Below, piece after piece: positions 44,801 to 57,480 of a DNA stretch of 64,000 nucleotides (position 1 is the stretch's first letter; every line of letters starts with the position of its first letter). Location of the stretch: assembly GCA_035582835.1 (NCBI GenBank), contig JAYKAV010002717.1, forward strand, positions 155,572-219,571, read 5' to 3'. The translations under genes and the position numbers were made by a program. The notes beneath the pieces are model-generated. The model was given only the letters and a program-made list of their open reading frames with translations. It had not been told where the DNA came from and did not search any database. The stretch is from Phoebastria nigripes. Its lineage: Eukaryota; Chordata; Aves; Procellariiformes; Diomedeidae.

Positions 44801-47800
44801 TTATCACCACTTGGGTGGATTCAACACAAGGCAGAGCAGCATAGCCTGCAACCTTTCACTCCATAGGAATGCTATCTAGTTTAAAATACGGCATGTTTTA
44901 ACACATTTTCTCAACAACACTATATAAGAAATATCAAGCACAGGATATCTACATCAGTTTCTTCAAGTTTCAGATTTTCTTATCTACAGCATACTCAACG
45001 GCATGAACTCAGAGTCTATTTTGAACATCAACTAAAAAAGAACACAGAATTGAAGTTGCAGCAAAACTCTCAGCAACCAGAGTAAAATGTGTGGGAGGGA
45101 GATTGGCTAGTCCTCAGAAAGCTTTAATAGGGATTAGGCAATCTAAGAAAGAATCATAATCACAAACCAGAGTAATGGCTGAAGTGCAAAGAGATTTCTT
45201 TGATTTTTACAGGTTCTCATATAAATATTACAGAAAGGGGACATTAATTCCAAAGCAAGAAACTTAATGGAGGAAATGAGGTAGAACACGCCATTGATTT
45301 TAGTCCTAGTTATTCCACTATTGAAAATTAGTACAACTATAGTTTCTACACACATCTAGTATAAGAATCTACAGGCAGATATAATTCATCCAGACAAGAC
45401 GACCACCCACCCCTCCTTAATGACATGCCACAACTCAACCCAAACCCCATGATTCTTCATCATACTAACATCACAACTGATTTTTTCATTAATCATTCAA
45501 CCTAAGCTCTTATCATTTACCACTATCAACCCCCTTTGATCAGTTAGATCAAAATATTTAAGTTCATTTTTGCAATTGTTCTTACCTATGAGAGTGCTCC
45601 ACAGTCATGATTAAGCTGGTCTAATACAACTCTCAAGACTGTAGTTGCTGCCCGTACCTCAGTTGGCACATTTACAAGCTCACTGTCTTGTTTGGGGATA
45701 GTGAGACAGGAAACACATTTTTAGTGCTTCAGTTTTTTCCACCTACTTGGAAAATTCAGTGCCAATGAAAGGAGTTTTTCCTAGAATGTGATTGAACTGT
45801 GGAATGGTCTACTGCAACAGCTTTCCCCAATGCCGGTTTTAATTGCTCAGTTATTGGGCACACTGTTGGTCTCTAGATAGATGCTTTAATTGAGAACACA
45901 TACTGCTTATGCTTCAGTATTTATACTAGTCTGCCTGTATGAGGCGTCCAAATATATTATTCATAAATGCTCCTTACACTTAGACCACTGACAATGATGG
46001 GATGGTATAAACATTAGAAGTCATCTTATATTTAAAATATACCCATATCCCACTATGCTAGCCAGAAAGTTAATAAGTTATCTATCTAAATTCATACCGG
46101 AGCCAACTACTGCCTGAAAAAGTAAGCCCCATCTCAGAAAAACCAAAATTACCAAGTGCAATTGTTTTAATGCATGTAAAGTTCTGTTTCTATCAACAGT
46201 CAGTTAAGCAGCGGTCAAAGCAGCACTGCTAAGGAACTTGAGGTTTCTCACAGTGGCTGCACGCACAATTGCTGGAATTCTAACAATGCAAAGTTGCTAG
46301 AAAGCTACATTCCACCAGTGTTTAGATGCGAGTCTCATATCAGGTATTCCCTGCTCCTGCCCCACTAGTTGTCTTACGGCCGATTCTCCAACCACACATG
46401 CAGGATGAGGCTTCGTATAAGAAGATATATCTGGAGATATATAAGAAGACTATCTGGAGATAGTCTTGTTATTAGAACAAGAACACCACATCAGCATCTG
46501 TCTGTAAACTACAAACATCTGTTAAAAACACCCCACAAAAGTATATACACATGTATAAATTACGAGAAAAAAAAAAGGCAAGCAAAAAAGCTCAACATAG
46601 TTACAGCAAAATAATGAAATGGAGAATCAAAAGGGAAGATGTGACCAAGTGCAGAAGCTTTTCAGTAGAAGAATGTTTTAAGACCTCAGGAACTACAAGT
46701 CACCACATGGGTCTTCTACATACCATCAAGTAGGTGGCAGCTGAACCAGGATACTGTTCCAGGACATTAGTCCTTTTGAAGAAAACCCTACACTGTACAC
46801 CTGGGTAAGATGCCAATTCTAACCCAAGAAAATTGTCACAGAAGCAGTTTGAGCAATGCTTACAAATTACTTAGGCCTTGCCCCAGTCACAACCCCCTTC
46901 TCCCAAGGACAAGGGGCACTACTCCAAAACCAAAGACATAGAAAATCCAGAGCATTTTTAGCTGCTTACAGCCTGGTCCTCTATCAAGCTATGGACCTGT
47001 CCCTCAAATTCATCTCAGGTGCTAAGTATTCCCACTAATAGGCTACTTAGACTTCTCTGTGCAGATTACCTGGCCAGTGCAGCTCAGCTGCATCAAATGC
47101 AGAGAAGCTTCACACCCCAGTAGACAAACAGAAGAAAGCTGTAGTTCCCTCTGGCTTTTTTTTTTAATTTATTTAGCTTGGCAGAGTGGGGAAGCCATGA
47201 TGTTAATTACTTTGACTGTAACAGGGCTTGTTTCTGCAGGAAAGTCCTTAGATCACTATATGGAACTTCCTCATTACCAGCTTAAAAAAAAAAAAAAAAA
47301 AAAAAGACTAGATCAAGTACAAATGATGGCTAGAAACATACACAGATGCTTTATTTACCTTCCCTCTTGTTACAGATTTGACTTCTTTAAAATGTTTATC
47401 AGCAACAATACTGCAGCTACACACAAGTTTTGTATCTAATCCACAACTTCCACCCCTAGTATCATTTCACTATTGCCATCTGAAGAGCTACTGTTTGCAC
47501 AGCCACCATCACATTATGGTAGAGGCAATAAACATTTTCTAAAAGCATTTAAGGAATTTGTGAATTTGCATAAAATAAAAGCTCAATACAGCTGAAGACA
47601 AATCAACTATGACAAGCTAACTAAGCTTTTTTTATTAAATGGAACCAGTGACCGAAGAAATCAAATAATCCATGGGCCTTCGAGGCATTCAGCATACTGG
47701 ACAATTGCTACACTTTTGTTATGCTCTTGCAGTGTTTGTGGCATATAAAACACTACTCTGTATCAAGCAACTTCAGTTTTCAGGCTGACCTCTTCAAATA

Positions 47801-49129
47801 ATTTATTCATATGTCTAGAAGGAAGAGGAATATATTGCAGCATAAGAACAGTTCTCTGGTCATCTGAAAATGTTATGCAAATGTTTGGAAAACAACCCCA
47901 ATTATGAGTGCAAATCAATACAATATCTGAGGCAAGAGATTACTTTTTAATCGGATTGCACTAATATTTTTTTCTTCTATGCTTCAGATGAATACATCCA
48001 TTAAAAAAACCAAACCTGCACTGAATAGGGGATGGCCGAAGGGACTATCTCTATACACTGAACTACACAAGTGGTTGTTCTAAATCAGATAAAACTTAGC
48101 CTAAAGTTTTATAGCCTTCTCCAACAGCTTCTAAAGTACAGAAGTCCCTAAAATAAAGATCAAGACACCAAATCTAAAATACAGCTTCTTTTGGTTCTGT
48201 GTACTGACAAGCAGAACAGTAAACAACATGCCAGCAACCGTAAAGTTGCTGTTACAGCAGTAACAAAATCCAATTATCAGTTAGTTTTTTTCAGACATAG
48301 CTTTAAATTATTTCTGGATGCAAAACATAGTACATTTTTACCAGCCAACATCAGAACTGGAAGACAGTAATCTTCTTGGGCTTGTATTTCCTGAGATTAG
48401 TCTTACCTGAATACAGGAACCTGATGCAGAATAATTATTTTTCCAATATCCTTCCACCCACAGCAGTAAGAGTGCTTCTGACTTGATGGTTCCAGAGGAG
48501 AGGACTATGCAGCTCAAACCTCTCCCACAGGGACCACAACCTCTGCCATGACTGTTTGTAAATCACCCCAATAAGAAGACTCACCTGTATCTGCAGCCAG
48601 CCTTAAAGAACCAGCATCATGTTTTACACAGGGCATATTGATTTCACTTGCAAAATAAAATTTAAAGATTTCCGCAAAGCACAATATAAACATGAATTTC
48701 AAATGCTTTTGTACCATGACTAATGTAGAATCAAATCTCACTCACTTTTTTAAGAGTCTTTATTGTTCTGGGGACAGATAAAAATGTTTTGAAAGGGCTT
48801 AGGATATATTGCAGAAACAAAGCAGTATTTAATGGCTTGTTCTCTCTTTCTGGTGCCAGATACACGTTCCTGTTTGTTAGAGCTCACATTATTCTAACTG
48901 CATAGTCATAATGTGCGTATCGATTTGACACACTCAGTAAACTTCTCCAAGTAAGCACTCTTTTTTGGACTTAATTGGAAAATTTGCATCAGCAAGTATT
49001 GTCAGCTCTAGCAGGCAGCATCCTGAAGCAAGTCCTTTCTCAGTAAGAATTATTATTACTGGAGTGTGTCTTGGTTCTTGTCCAAATGCCACTGCAATCA
49101 CTCAGAACCTCAGCATGCTTTAGATAAGT
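41891..49129. other. Intergenic (or long 3' UTR) region without recognised genes
   Basis: About 7.2 kb of AT-rich DNA. Many short open frames occur but none resembles a known protein. It holds a small duplication at 46416-46462 and a poly-A run at about 47285-47305. A stretch at about 45755-45835 faintly resembles a CR1 tail (a tract including GAACTGTGGAATGGTCT) but is too decayed to call. Confidence 0.6.
46416..46462. repeat. Imperfect tandem repeat, 23-24-base unit
   Basis: TATAAGAAGATATATCTGGA with GATA (46416-46439) is followed at once by TATAAGAAGACTATCTGGA with GATA (46440-46462). One indel and one substitution separate the copies. Confidence 0.8.
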
Positions 49130-49275
49130 TCCTATAATCATATCATGTCATACAATCATAGGATCACGGGATAATGCTGTTTGAAAGGAAGCTCAGGAAG
49201 TCTCCAGTCCCTGTCCACCTGCTCAAAGCAGGGGCTGCTGTGAGCTCAGACCAGGCTGCTCAGGGCTTTCTCTAG
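49130..49275 (-). mobile_element. CR1 LINE 3' tail fragment
   Basis: Read on the - strand this segment shows the end of a CR1 element: AGCCTGGTCTGAGCTCACAG, a block around CCCCTGCTTTGAGCAGG, and a terminal run of ATCCTATGATTGTATGA-type octamers. Only about 145 bases remain, so the insertion is strongly 5'-truncated. It lies about 1.5 kb from the galactosyltransferase pseudogene. Confidence 0.85.
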
Positions 49276-50738
49276 TTGTAGGAATGAAAAGTACAATGTA
49301 ATCCTTACCTCTATCCCAGGGCAGATCAGCTAAGCTATTGCTGGCATATTAGTGTAACATAACCTTGAATTAGAAGATGGCATAGAGAAAAGGTCTAGCT
49401 TCTTCATGTTTTCACTGTTGATCATTTTAATCAAGACTCCTGGTAATTCATGTTTTTCTCCTTTGGACTCTCTAAACGGTTCAAATCTTTGGACTCAGTG
49501 GACAACACATAGAAATAACCTGCTTACCAAGAGGAAAAAAAAGGAAACTCGGTCCATAACCTTGATTTCTATAGGTGAATTTCCTAAAGGAAGAAGATTT
49601 TGGATTTTTCTGAGCAACTGCAGAAAAGGGTTATTTTCTCCACACGAAGACATATAATTCAATTAGGTTTCTTTATTAAACATCATAATGTATGCTTATA
49701 AAATGACAGTGGGATGCATATATTGTATTCTCACTTTCTCACTTCAGTTCCGGCTGAAGTATTTGGTATTTATGTGATTGACATTTTGATTCCCACGTGC
49801 ATCGGATAAGCTTCCTGCAAAGCTACAGGTACTTATTTCTAGCTATTCAATTAATCCAGCCAGTTGGCCCACTCAGTAATTACTGTAAAGGTCTCTTAAT
49901 TCTTATTGGGAATAGCAGATAATTTATATTCTTGGAGAGAAATCTGGAAAGTAATTTACTTGCATAGACATTCTGACTGAAACTTTTAGCTTGTGAGATT
50001 ATTAAGCATCATCTTATTTTTTCCTTAGCTATGAGGGTATTTTGTACATGGCTGAGCACCCCAAAATGGAATTTAATAAATTCCTGTCAAAACACTCTAT
50101 CAGCATTTAATTTTCCTCTTGTTTATTATATCTCCATAATAACAACTAAGTGGTATCTTGTGCGTGAGGTGTTCTTTGTATATATGACTACAGAGAGTAA
50201 TAGCAGCTGCATGCACTAACAGAGATCTGGTAAATCCTAATATTAGATTTTCTGAAAAAAAGCAGTTTCCATCCATAGTTCTATCACTAATTCACCAGCA
50301 TAGGATATCATGTATGCTTTCTTCTTCAGCCACATTGAAATGCCATCTCAGTAAATGTAATGGTACCTAGACTAATTACATCTGAGCAGTATAAAATTAA
50401 CACATTAGCTTATTATTACTTGTTAATGAAAAATTAAGTTTCATTGCATCTTCATTGCTTTTCTTCAGTATAGTTGATAAGATCTCTTGCCATATTTTAA
50501 AACAGTATAAGAATTAATTGGCGCCTCACCCAAAACAAAGCAAGGTACCAAGCAGTATTCAGTCAACAGAGAAAGCCTGCTTTATGGAAGAAAAATCCTT
50601 TGAATGCAACCTAATACAAAAACTATACCCCTGATTCAGGATGTCCCTGAACCTTGAAAGTTATCATGACATAGATGCTCTGTTTCTAAGAAAACATCTG
50701 CTGTTTTGTCCATTGTCAAAGAAAATAAGGACTCTCCG
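49276..50738. other. Intergenic spacer with no recognised feature
   Basis: About 1.5 kb of AT-rich DNA between the CR1 fragment and the 3' end of the pseudogene. An AATAAA on the - strand that might once have served the pseudogene was not identified with confidence. Confidence 0.6.
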
Positions 50739-51859
50739 CTATGGGCCTTTCTGTTGGGTCTGACACGTGTGGTGGTTCTTTTGCAGTGTTTCCCAATAGA
50801 GTATGTGCTCATTTGTCCAAATGTGATGAGGTGTAATTATATTATTGTACAGACAAGGAGAAAATGGGACCTTATATATGTTAAACAATGAATGACTAGG
50901 TGGAGGTACTATTTGTAATCCCTTTGCATTAAGACAGAGCCCTACATAAACATCTTCCAAATGTGTATATATTTTATCGTTACAGAAGCATTGACAATTT
51001 TTGAAGCCAGGTCTCCAGAGAAGACGTAGCCAGCTCCTGAACAAAAAGGAGGGTATTTGTCACCTGGGTATTCTTCTTCTGATATATACCATTTACTTTT
51101 TTCATTCCGAATAGGCTTATGCCCTTTCACATAAGACAGCCTGTGAAATAATTTTGTGGAGGAGGTGAAAGAGGCCTGAGGAGCTTTTCTATTAGGTATA
51201 TTGTATTAACAAAAACATCACCGTCTGTCTTCATAAAAAAGCCTGCATCACTGCAATAAGAGGCAACCCACTTCATGCCCATCAAAGTTTTAAGAGTTAA
51301 GTTATGGTAAGCGTCCAAGAAGTCCTGTTGAATAATATCATGATATTGCTCGCTTTCTCTCAGTAGGACCTCATTTGGACCCTTGCTCTCAACGCCCAGC
51401 ATAAACACCTGGAACCACAGATTCATTTCCCCAAGTTTTTCTGATGGAACTTCTGTGCTGAATTTCAGCAGCTGTAGTTGCTATTAGCAATATCAAGAAA
51501 GGTGTTTTATCTTTACACTTCTCTTTTTCATTAATAATGAATTTAAATGACCGTGTTGAAGTGGATCTGTTTTTATTCCCAAATTTCTCATTTTCAGCTG
51601 GTAGTTCTCCATTTTCTTTCCATAAGAATTGTTTGAATTTTGAAACAATGTTTATATGTAAAATATTTTCACTTTTCATCTGAAGATTATCATACCTTTT
51701 GGTAAAAAGTATGTCTTTTTCTTCTGTGTCATCGTTGTTTTGAACTTTACTTTCAGTTAGAACAGCAAGGTGATCAGAATTCAAAAAATAGAAAATCAAA
51801 TATATTGCTGTAAAAGAATGGAGACAATCAGGAAAACATTCCTCTTGGCACAATCCCAA
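50739..51859 (-). pseudogene. B3GALT2-like beta-1,3-galactosyltransferase pseudogene
   Basis: Intronless relic of a GT31-family beta-1,3-galactosyltransferase, a Golgi type II membrane enzyme that transfers galactose from UDP-galactose to GlcNAc-type acceptors. Family motifs in order: membrane-like AIYLIFYFLN near the N-terminus; FKFIINEKEKCKDKTPFL; IRKTWGNE; EQYHDIIQQDFLDAYHNLTL; KTDGDVFVN with the DxD metal site; YPPFCSGAGYVFSGD; LEDVYVGLCL. The frame breaks near 51404-51409 (about 17 bases missing after VPG), at 51127-51130 (two extra bases, giving a TGA) and near 50959-50965 (net two extra bases). No in-frame ATG is seen; an upstream TAG precedes the N-terminal part. Joined length is about 373 residues against about 422 in B3GALT2. 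Clear divergence from the highly conserved B3GALT2 indicates a separate paralog. Confidence 0.88.
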
Positions 51860-53790
51860 GGAGAGGAGAAGAATCCACTACAGCAGGTCACGTTGGCAGC
51901 TTTGAGAAAATGCAAAAAAAGCTATTTTTTAATTGGACAGTTATTTTGTCAGAAGAGCAGTTAATTTTTAATTGTTTTCCTCAGTGATACCGGAAGATAA
52001 AATCAATCTGCAGGCTTCTGATTCTTCAGGATTCCTTTTTTTTTTATTAAAAGTATCCCATTATTTCATCTTAGAATAAATTGTAAAAATTTTCATAGAA
52101 GCAAAAAAAAAATCTTTACAAAAAATTCATTATTTCATTTTCAGGCTTTTCTTCCTAAGAGAAGTACAGTATGATAAATACAGTAAGAAATAAATAAAAC
52201 TAAATAAATACATTATTAAAAATAATAATTTTCTCAGATAGAACAGAGCTTATTCAGATATATATCTAGATATTGGAATATATGTAAAATATAAATGTGA
52301 ATTTAATCCAATATTACAATCAATCTTTTAATTTTTTTTTATATATATATGCAAAATACCTGTCAATCTTTCAATATGGTTGTCTTCAATACAAATAGCA
52401 GGGTACCGAACACATAAGAGGTATGGTAGAATGTGGAATACATACTCTATTTCAAATGCATACATTTATTAAAACACGCTAAAAAGATACACATTTAAAG
52501 ATTGTAATTGCTATTCCAATTGCTACAACACTCCCTTCAAGGTTATAAAAATAGAAGAAAGATAGCTTAACTTCATGTAAGCTTTACAAAATGTTATTGT
52601 GTAACTGAATAATCCAAAGCTAATGGAAGATTATGATTGATTATGGATTCACAGCCTTGGAGACTATTGTGATAAATGACATGGCAGGTACCTTTGGCCA
52701 TTTAAAATTTAGATACACGGTTGAAAGTGATTGTCTAGGCTATATAAAATGTTAATGCGGACAGAGAGGTAGCATTTCCAGAGGCGAACTTAGCTATCAA
52801 AAGGTAGGTGTCTTACATGAGATGAAATGCCCCCTGCCAGCATCTACCTCTGTAAAGAATACTTAAGACAACTGGCTTAGGCTAGATCCATACATTTTAA
52901 ATGGCTTCAATTGAATGAGTTGAATCCCATCCTTCCAGACTGCAAGGACAGGTAACATAGAAATACTGGAACAATGAAAATACTGTAGCTTTGGGTATTT
53001 TTTTGTGATTTCCATAATAGCTAGTTTCAAATTCTGGCTTCCTTCAACTACATGATACAGAAATTTATCTAAGCCTTGGAGGTGCACCACAGTTTGCAGG
53101 GAGAGGGAGATAATCACATGTACCCAACACACCACAAACTGGTAACACCCAAGAATGCTATCTGGAAGAAAGTGCAAGTTAACTGTATTAAATAGCTTTT
53201 TACAAACTGGTCTCTGAAGGGTTCTCTACATGTATTCCAAAGTGAACTGCAAAAGTATAGTAAGTCAGGGTTTTCAAATTTTTTGTGCCAAAACACTTGA
53301 CAGATACTTGACAGATGCAACATGTAGCTCACAATCAAACAGCAAAATTCAACACTTATTACCATCATCTTTGAAAGTGCAGATTCATCCCAGTCATACA
53401 ACCATGCTATTTTTGGAACAGATTCTTCAGTAGTTTCTTGCTGCTTCACAAAGAAATGACAGATTTAGAAGGACTGAAATAGAGTCAGGGATCCTATCTC
53501 TGTGCCTATGGAGAACCTGAGGACAAGCTTACGGGCCCCTGAGGTTCTGTCCTAAGTCTTTTCCAGAGGAATTATGAATTAACGTAAAGGAAAACACACC
53601 AGGACATTCACCATTCTATTTGAAAGGGAAAAAACACTCTGTCACTTGTAGCAATGAAGAGACAGTCTATAAAATGAGATTGGATTTAGCAATTTTAGAA
53701 TATGCAATAGAAATGTAAACTAAGAAATGAATTTATGCTCAATTATAATTTAATCTGGATAAAATAGATGTTGATTAATCTGAATGCAAA
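51860..53790. other. Upstream of the pseudogene: AT-rich DNA, no recognised gene
   Basis: Very AT-rich around 52060-52350 (A/T homopolymers, AATA-type repeats). On the - strand two overlapping open frames (52863-53177 and 53114-53449) are long for their setting, but neither resembles a family that I know. They could belong to an old repeat or be chance. Confidence 0.5.
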
Positions 53791-54200
53791 TGTGTGGTGG
53801 ATTACCCTTGGCCAGCATCCAAACACCCACCCAGCTGCTCACCCACTTCCCCCCTCCTCAACAGGACAAGGGGAGAAAATAGGATGAAAAAGCTTGTGGG
53901 TCAAGATAAAGACAGGGAGATCCCTTACCAGGTATCGTCAAGGGCAAAACAGACTTGGGGAAAATTAATTTAATTCATTGCTAATTAAAATACATTTGGA
54001 TACTGAGAAAGACAAAAATTAAAACAATACCTCCCCCCCGTCTTTCCCTGAGTTCAACTTAACTCCTTTACCTGCCCCCCCAGCAGCAGAGGGGGGTTGG
54101 AGGTTGAGGTCCCTCCCAGCTCCTCCTCCTGTTCAGAAAAATCTGCTCCAGTGTGAGCTCTCCAAGGGCCACAGTTCCTTCAGGAAATATCCAACTGCTC
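53791..54200 (-). mobile_element. Fragment of a different ERV LTR
   Basis: The sequence starts TGTGTGGTGGATTACCCTTG and includes AGGACAAGGGGAGAAAATAG, GTGGGTCAAGATAAAGACAG and a C-rich to G-rich segment typical of a second common bird LTR family. Its U5-like end (GACCCACAAGCTTTTTCATC on the - strand) is analogous to that of the two solo LTRs in KCNT2, giving - orientation. The right part has CTGCTCCAGTGTGAGCTCTC followed later by another CTGCTC, a remnant of that family's tandem motif. It fades out near 54200 without a clear terminus or target-site duplication, so it is truncated. Confidence 0.75.
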
Positions 54201-56933
54201 TAGATTTGAGAGAAAAAGGGAATAAGCATATTCTATTATAAACTGGTCAGTAGTTCAACTAATGCAGCTCCCATGTATCATACACCCATAAAATATTAAG
54301 AACACAGTGAGTAATGGCTTAGCTCTAGCAATCTTCCTTCTCATGGTTTTAGTTCTTTAGAAACTCTGTATTTTGANATATTAACATTTTACATATCCAG
54401 GATCCAAAACCCAAAGTAAATATAAAGCAATGTAAGAAAGAATGTAGGCAGTACCACTTCAGAAGGTGAGAGGCATTTCTGTATCCACTAATTGCTTTGC
54501 TGCTATTTGAAATGTGAGAACTTCAGCACATGAAAATATGAGAGCAAAAGGCAATTTTTCTTGATTAAACATTTTGTCAAAGTCTTTTTTGACTTCTGTT
54601 GGTTTTAACAGTGCAACTCTGTTAGATGAAATCCTGGTTCCACTGTGGAAAGAACAGGAACTTCTAAGAAGACTTTTCTAACAGGCAGCTAGAATATTTA
54701 TTGTTTCAAGTTTGATAGAGTTATCACAAGATTAGCAGAGAATTCATGTTGCAGAAAAGCAAACAGTACATATGTCTGAAAAATTAATTGTAGTTTATCT
54801 GGCTTACGACTTTTAAAAATGCCAAGCAGCTCTCAAAATACAATCCTCCTTTTCTATTAAAATTCTTCCCAGAAAAAAAAAGAAACATACTTTGAAAATA
54901 AATTCTTACCCACAATAATTACCCATACTATTAAACCAAAACAATTAGAATTCATGAAGATTATTTTTCTAAAACCAACTGTGTAGCAAAGTTGGAATAA
55001 TAGCTGCCATGTACATTGTTGCCTCAGTGACACACTGATTATTCACATACACACGCATTTAACTACATTCAGAATGTAGCATTACAGCAGATATGCTGAA
55101 AGAAGCCAGAATTGGGCCTTATTAAAATCATAAAAAGGAAGAAGAAGAACAGAAAGGAGTAGAGAAAAACAGAAAAGGAATTAGAAAAAAAGAAAGGAGA
55201 TGAATATGGTACTTTTTGTTGCCACTCCTGTTTGTTATCTTTTTCTTATTTATTTAAAAAACACAGACTTGACAGCTCATGAGTGAAAATCTACCTCACC
55301 AGGTTCTAATTCTACCCTATCTCATCCCAGATTTTTGGAAGAATTTAAAAATAAAACAAACAAACGCCTCACGTTCTAGCAATGCTTTGATATTTTCCCA
55401 GCTTCTTGAAGTAATGAGTTTTAAAGTTCAGTCCTTTCAANGTGGTCACACAAATGGCAAATTTCAAAGTAATCTTTTGAGAAAACGATACATGTGTTTG
55501 AAGATGCAAACTAAAGGCTGCCAGAAAGCATGAGATAGCTAATTTAATTTAAAATTGCCAGTTGGTAAACCCATCACAGTATCTTTTGACTACTTTGTTT
55601 CAATTTAGTTAAGCTGACTTTTAGTCAGATTGACTAAACATACATAAAAGGACGAGCTGGGAAGCGAGAGAAGAGCAGGAGATGCACCCACCTAAAATAA
55701 AGGCAGTCTCTCCTGGAGAGCGGCTCTGCTCAGTGCTCTGCCATGTCCTTGCAGTTCTTCTGGCTCAGCAGAGAAAGCAGTCTGTTGTGAAGACTAGACT
55801 GCAAAAAGTCCCCATCCCCACTTCCTGCTTGATCTGTAGGAAGTCCCAGGGGTGACCATGGAGTTAGTGAGATGAATCCACAGCCATTTCACTCCTCTTT
55901 TTTGAAACCTGTATTTCATTTCAAACCTACATACCACAATATTTGGAGGATTAATTTGGGCATCTCAGTGACACTCGCTCTCAGTGGTTATAAAGGGAAG
56001 CAGGGATATTGCAGTTTCTGTCTTTGAAGCAAGCTCTACTAATTTATTCTTGGGTTACAGGTGAAAAAAGCTTTCTTAAAGGCACACAAGGACCGGAAAG
56101 CTAGTTCTACTCCCTTTTAGGGGAGCACGATTTGGCCTCCCAGAGAACCCAGGCAATTCTAGTGTCATTTACACATATAAACTCATCCAAATGCGTACTG
56201 CTGAGGCTTGAGTTGAATCGGTAGTGGAGAGATGGAAGTGAGGAGGAAAAAAATTGTTGTCTTGGTATGTATTGTTGGAAAGATCTGCATTCAGTTATTT
56301 CAAAATTTGAAATGTTTTATTTTGCATAGATGACTTGGTATGTGTATCTTTAAAACCACTTTCTCTTACAATGATTACAGCAATTTGAACAGCAAATGGC
56401 TTAATAAACTGTGAAGGGAATTAAGCACTTTAAAGAAAACACTGAAACACTGAAGAAGTATGTTAACGCTTTGAAGTATTTAATGAGCATATGGAATCAA
56501 TTTAACAGACGTATAAAGTATTTATCTTCTAGTGTTCTGTAAAAACTTTGTATATGTACTTTTCTGATTTAAATTATGCCTAGACTAAGTTAATCTCATC
56601 AAAATGCTACTTCTGAACAGAAACAATATTTACTTTTTTTCACTGGAACATTTGTAAAACTTTTTTTTTTAAAAAAACAGGAATATGTGAAAAACTGAAG
56701 AAGAATTTTAAGTTCTCTTTTTCTTTACATAAGTGCACTACAGATTTAAAACTAGTCTTAAAACAGAACCTAACCGCAACAGCTATCCTAGGGTTTGCTT
56801 GTCTCTAGTTAGCTGCTATATCAATTTTTCTTAAAGTACACACGGAAATGTGGATGCTAAATATTTAATCACATATAAACAGCACAGTTCCCTGTTTTTA
56901 TGCAGTGAAGTGCAATTCTTACATGTAAAAATT
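54201..56933. other. Intergenic DNA without recognised features
   Basis: AT-rich. A purine-rich stretch occurs at about 55135-55203 (GAAGAAGAACAGAAAGG-like). No gene or mobile element was identified. Confidence 0.6.
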
Positions 56934-57480
56934 TGTCACGGGACAAAAAGGGAACACACTGCATGTTTGGAGCCAAGAATTTTTTGTTAGTCTAACAAAA
57001 CTGTCCAATCAAAAAATGGTTACTAGTTTAATTTAATTATTACAAAAAGAGGGGGAGAGGGCAGCAGGAGGTAGGGGGAAATAGTTCTACACACAGTCCT
57101 CAGTATCTCCTCCTTTTCTCTCATGTCGTTCTCACCTTTTTTAATGCCCCTCTGGTGGGGTCCTATGAGTCAGTGGTACCAGATTTTCTCAAGAAGGAGG
57201 TGGAGGAGGAGAGGGGTTTATGGCAAATTGTCAATGCCCCACGTTCTCTACCAGAAGGAACATCCTGATGTTGATGGAAGTGTCTTCCCTACTAGTGCTA
57301 ATTTCCATGTGCTTTCTAATACAACACTTCCCTCTTTCTTCATTGGTTCTCAGTTCCACATGAAACCTGATTTTATTATGCATGTTGTGTTTACATTGGA
57401 TATTTCCTCTTTGTTCTCTCTGTTATGGCTAAGTCCAGTTTTACCCAGCTCCCAGTGGTACATTCCTATAGTAATAAGTA
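56934..57480. mobile_element. Possible LTR-like segment
   Basis: The block starts TGTCACGGGACAAAAAGGG and is richer in G/C runs than its surroundings, with GGGGGAGAGGGCAGCAGGAG and a long pyrimidine-rich tract with CTCAGTATCTCC. This composition resembles bird ERV LTRs, but I could not find matching ends or a target-site duplication. The 120-residue frame at 57123-57485 has no recognised relatives and is probably not a gene. Confidence 0.3.

Noticed and set aside
45755..45835. Possible CR1 remnant (tract containing GAACTGTGGAATGGTCT)
   Set aside because: Only a short, weak resemblance; not enough to call an element.
47059..47439. 126-residue + strand frame
   Set aside because: It includes a poly-lysine stretch from a poly-A run and has no conserved motif or gene context.
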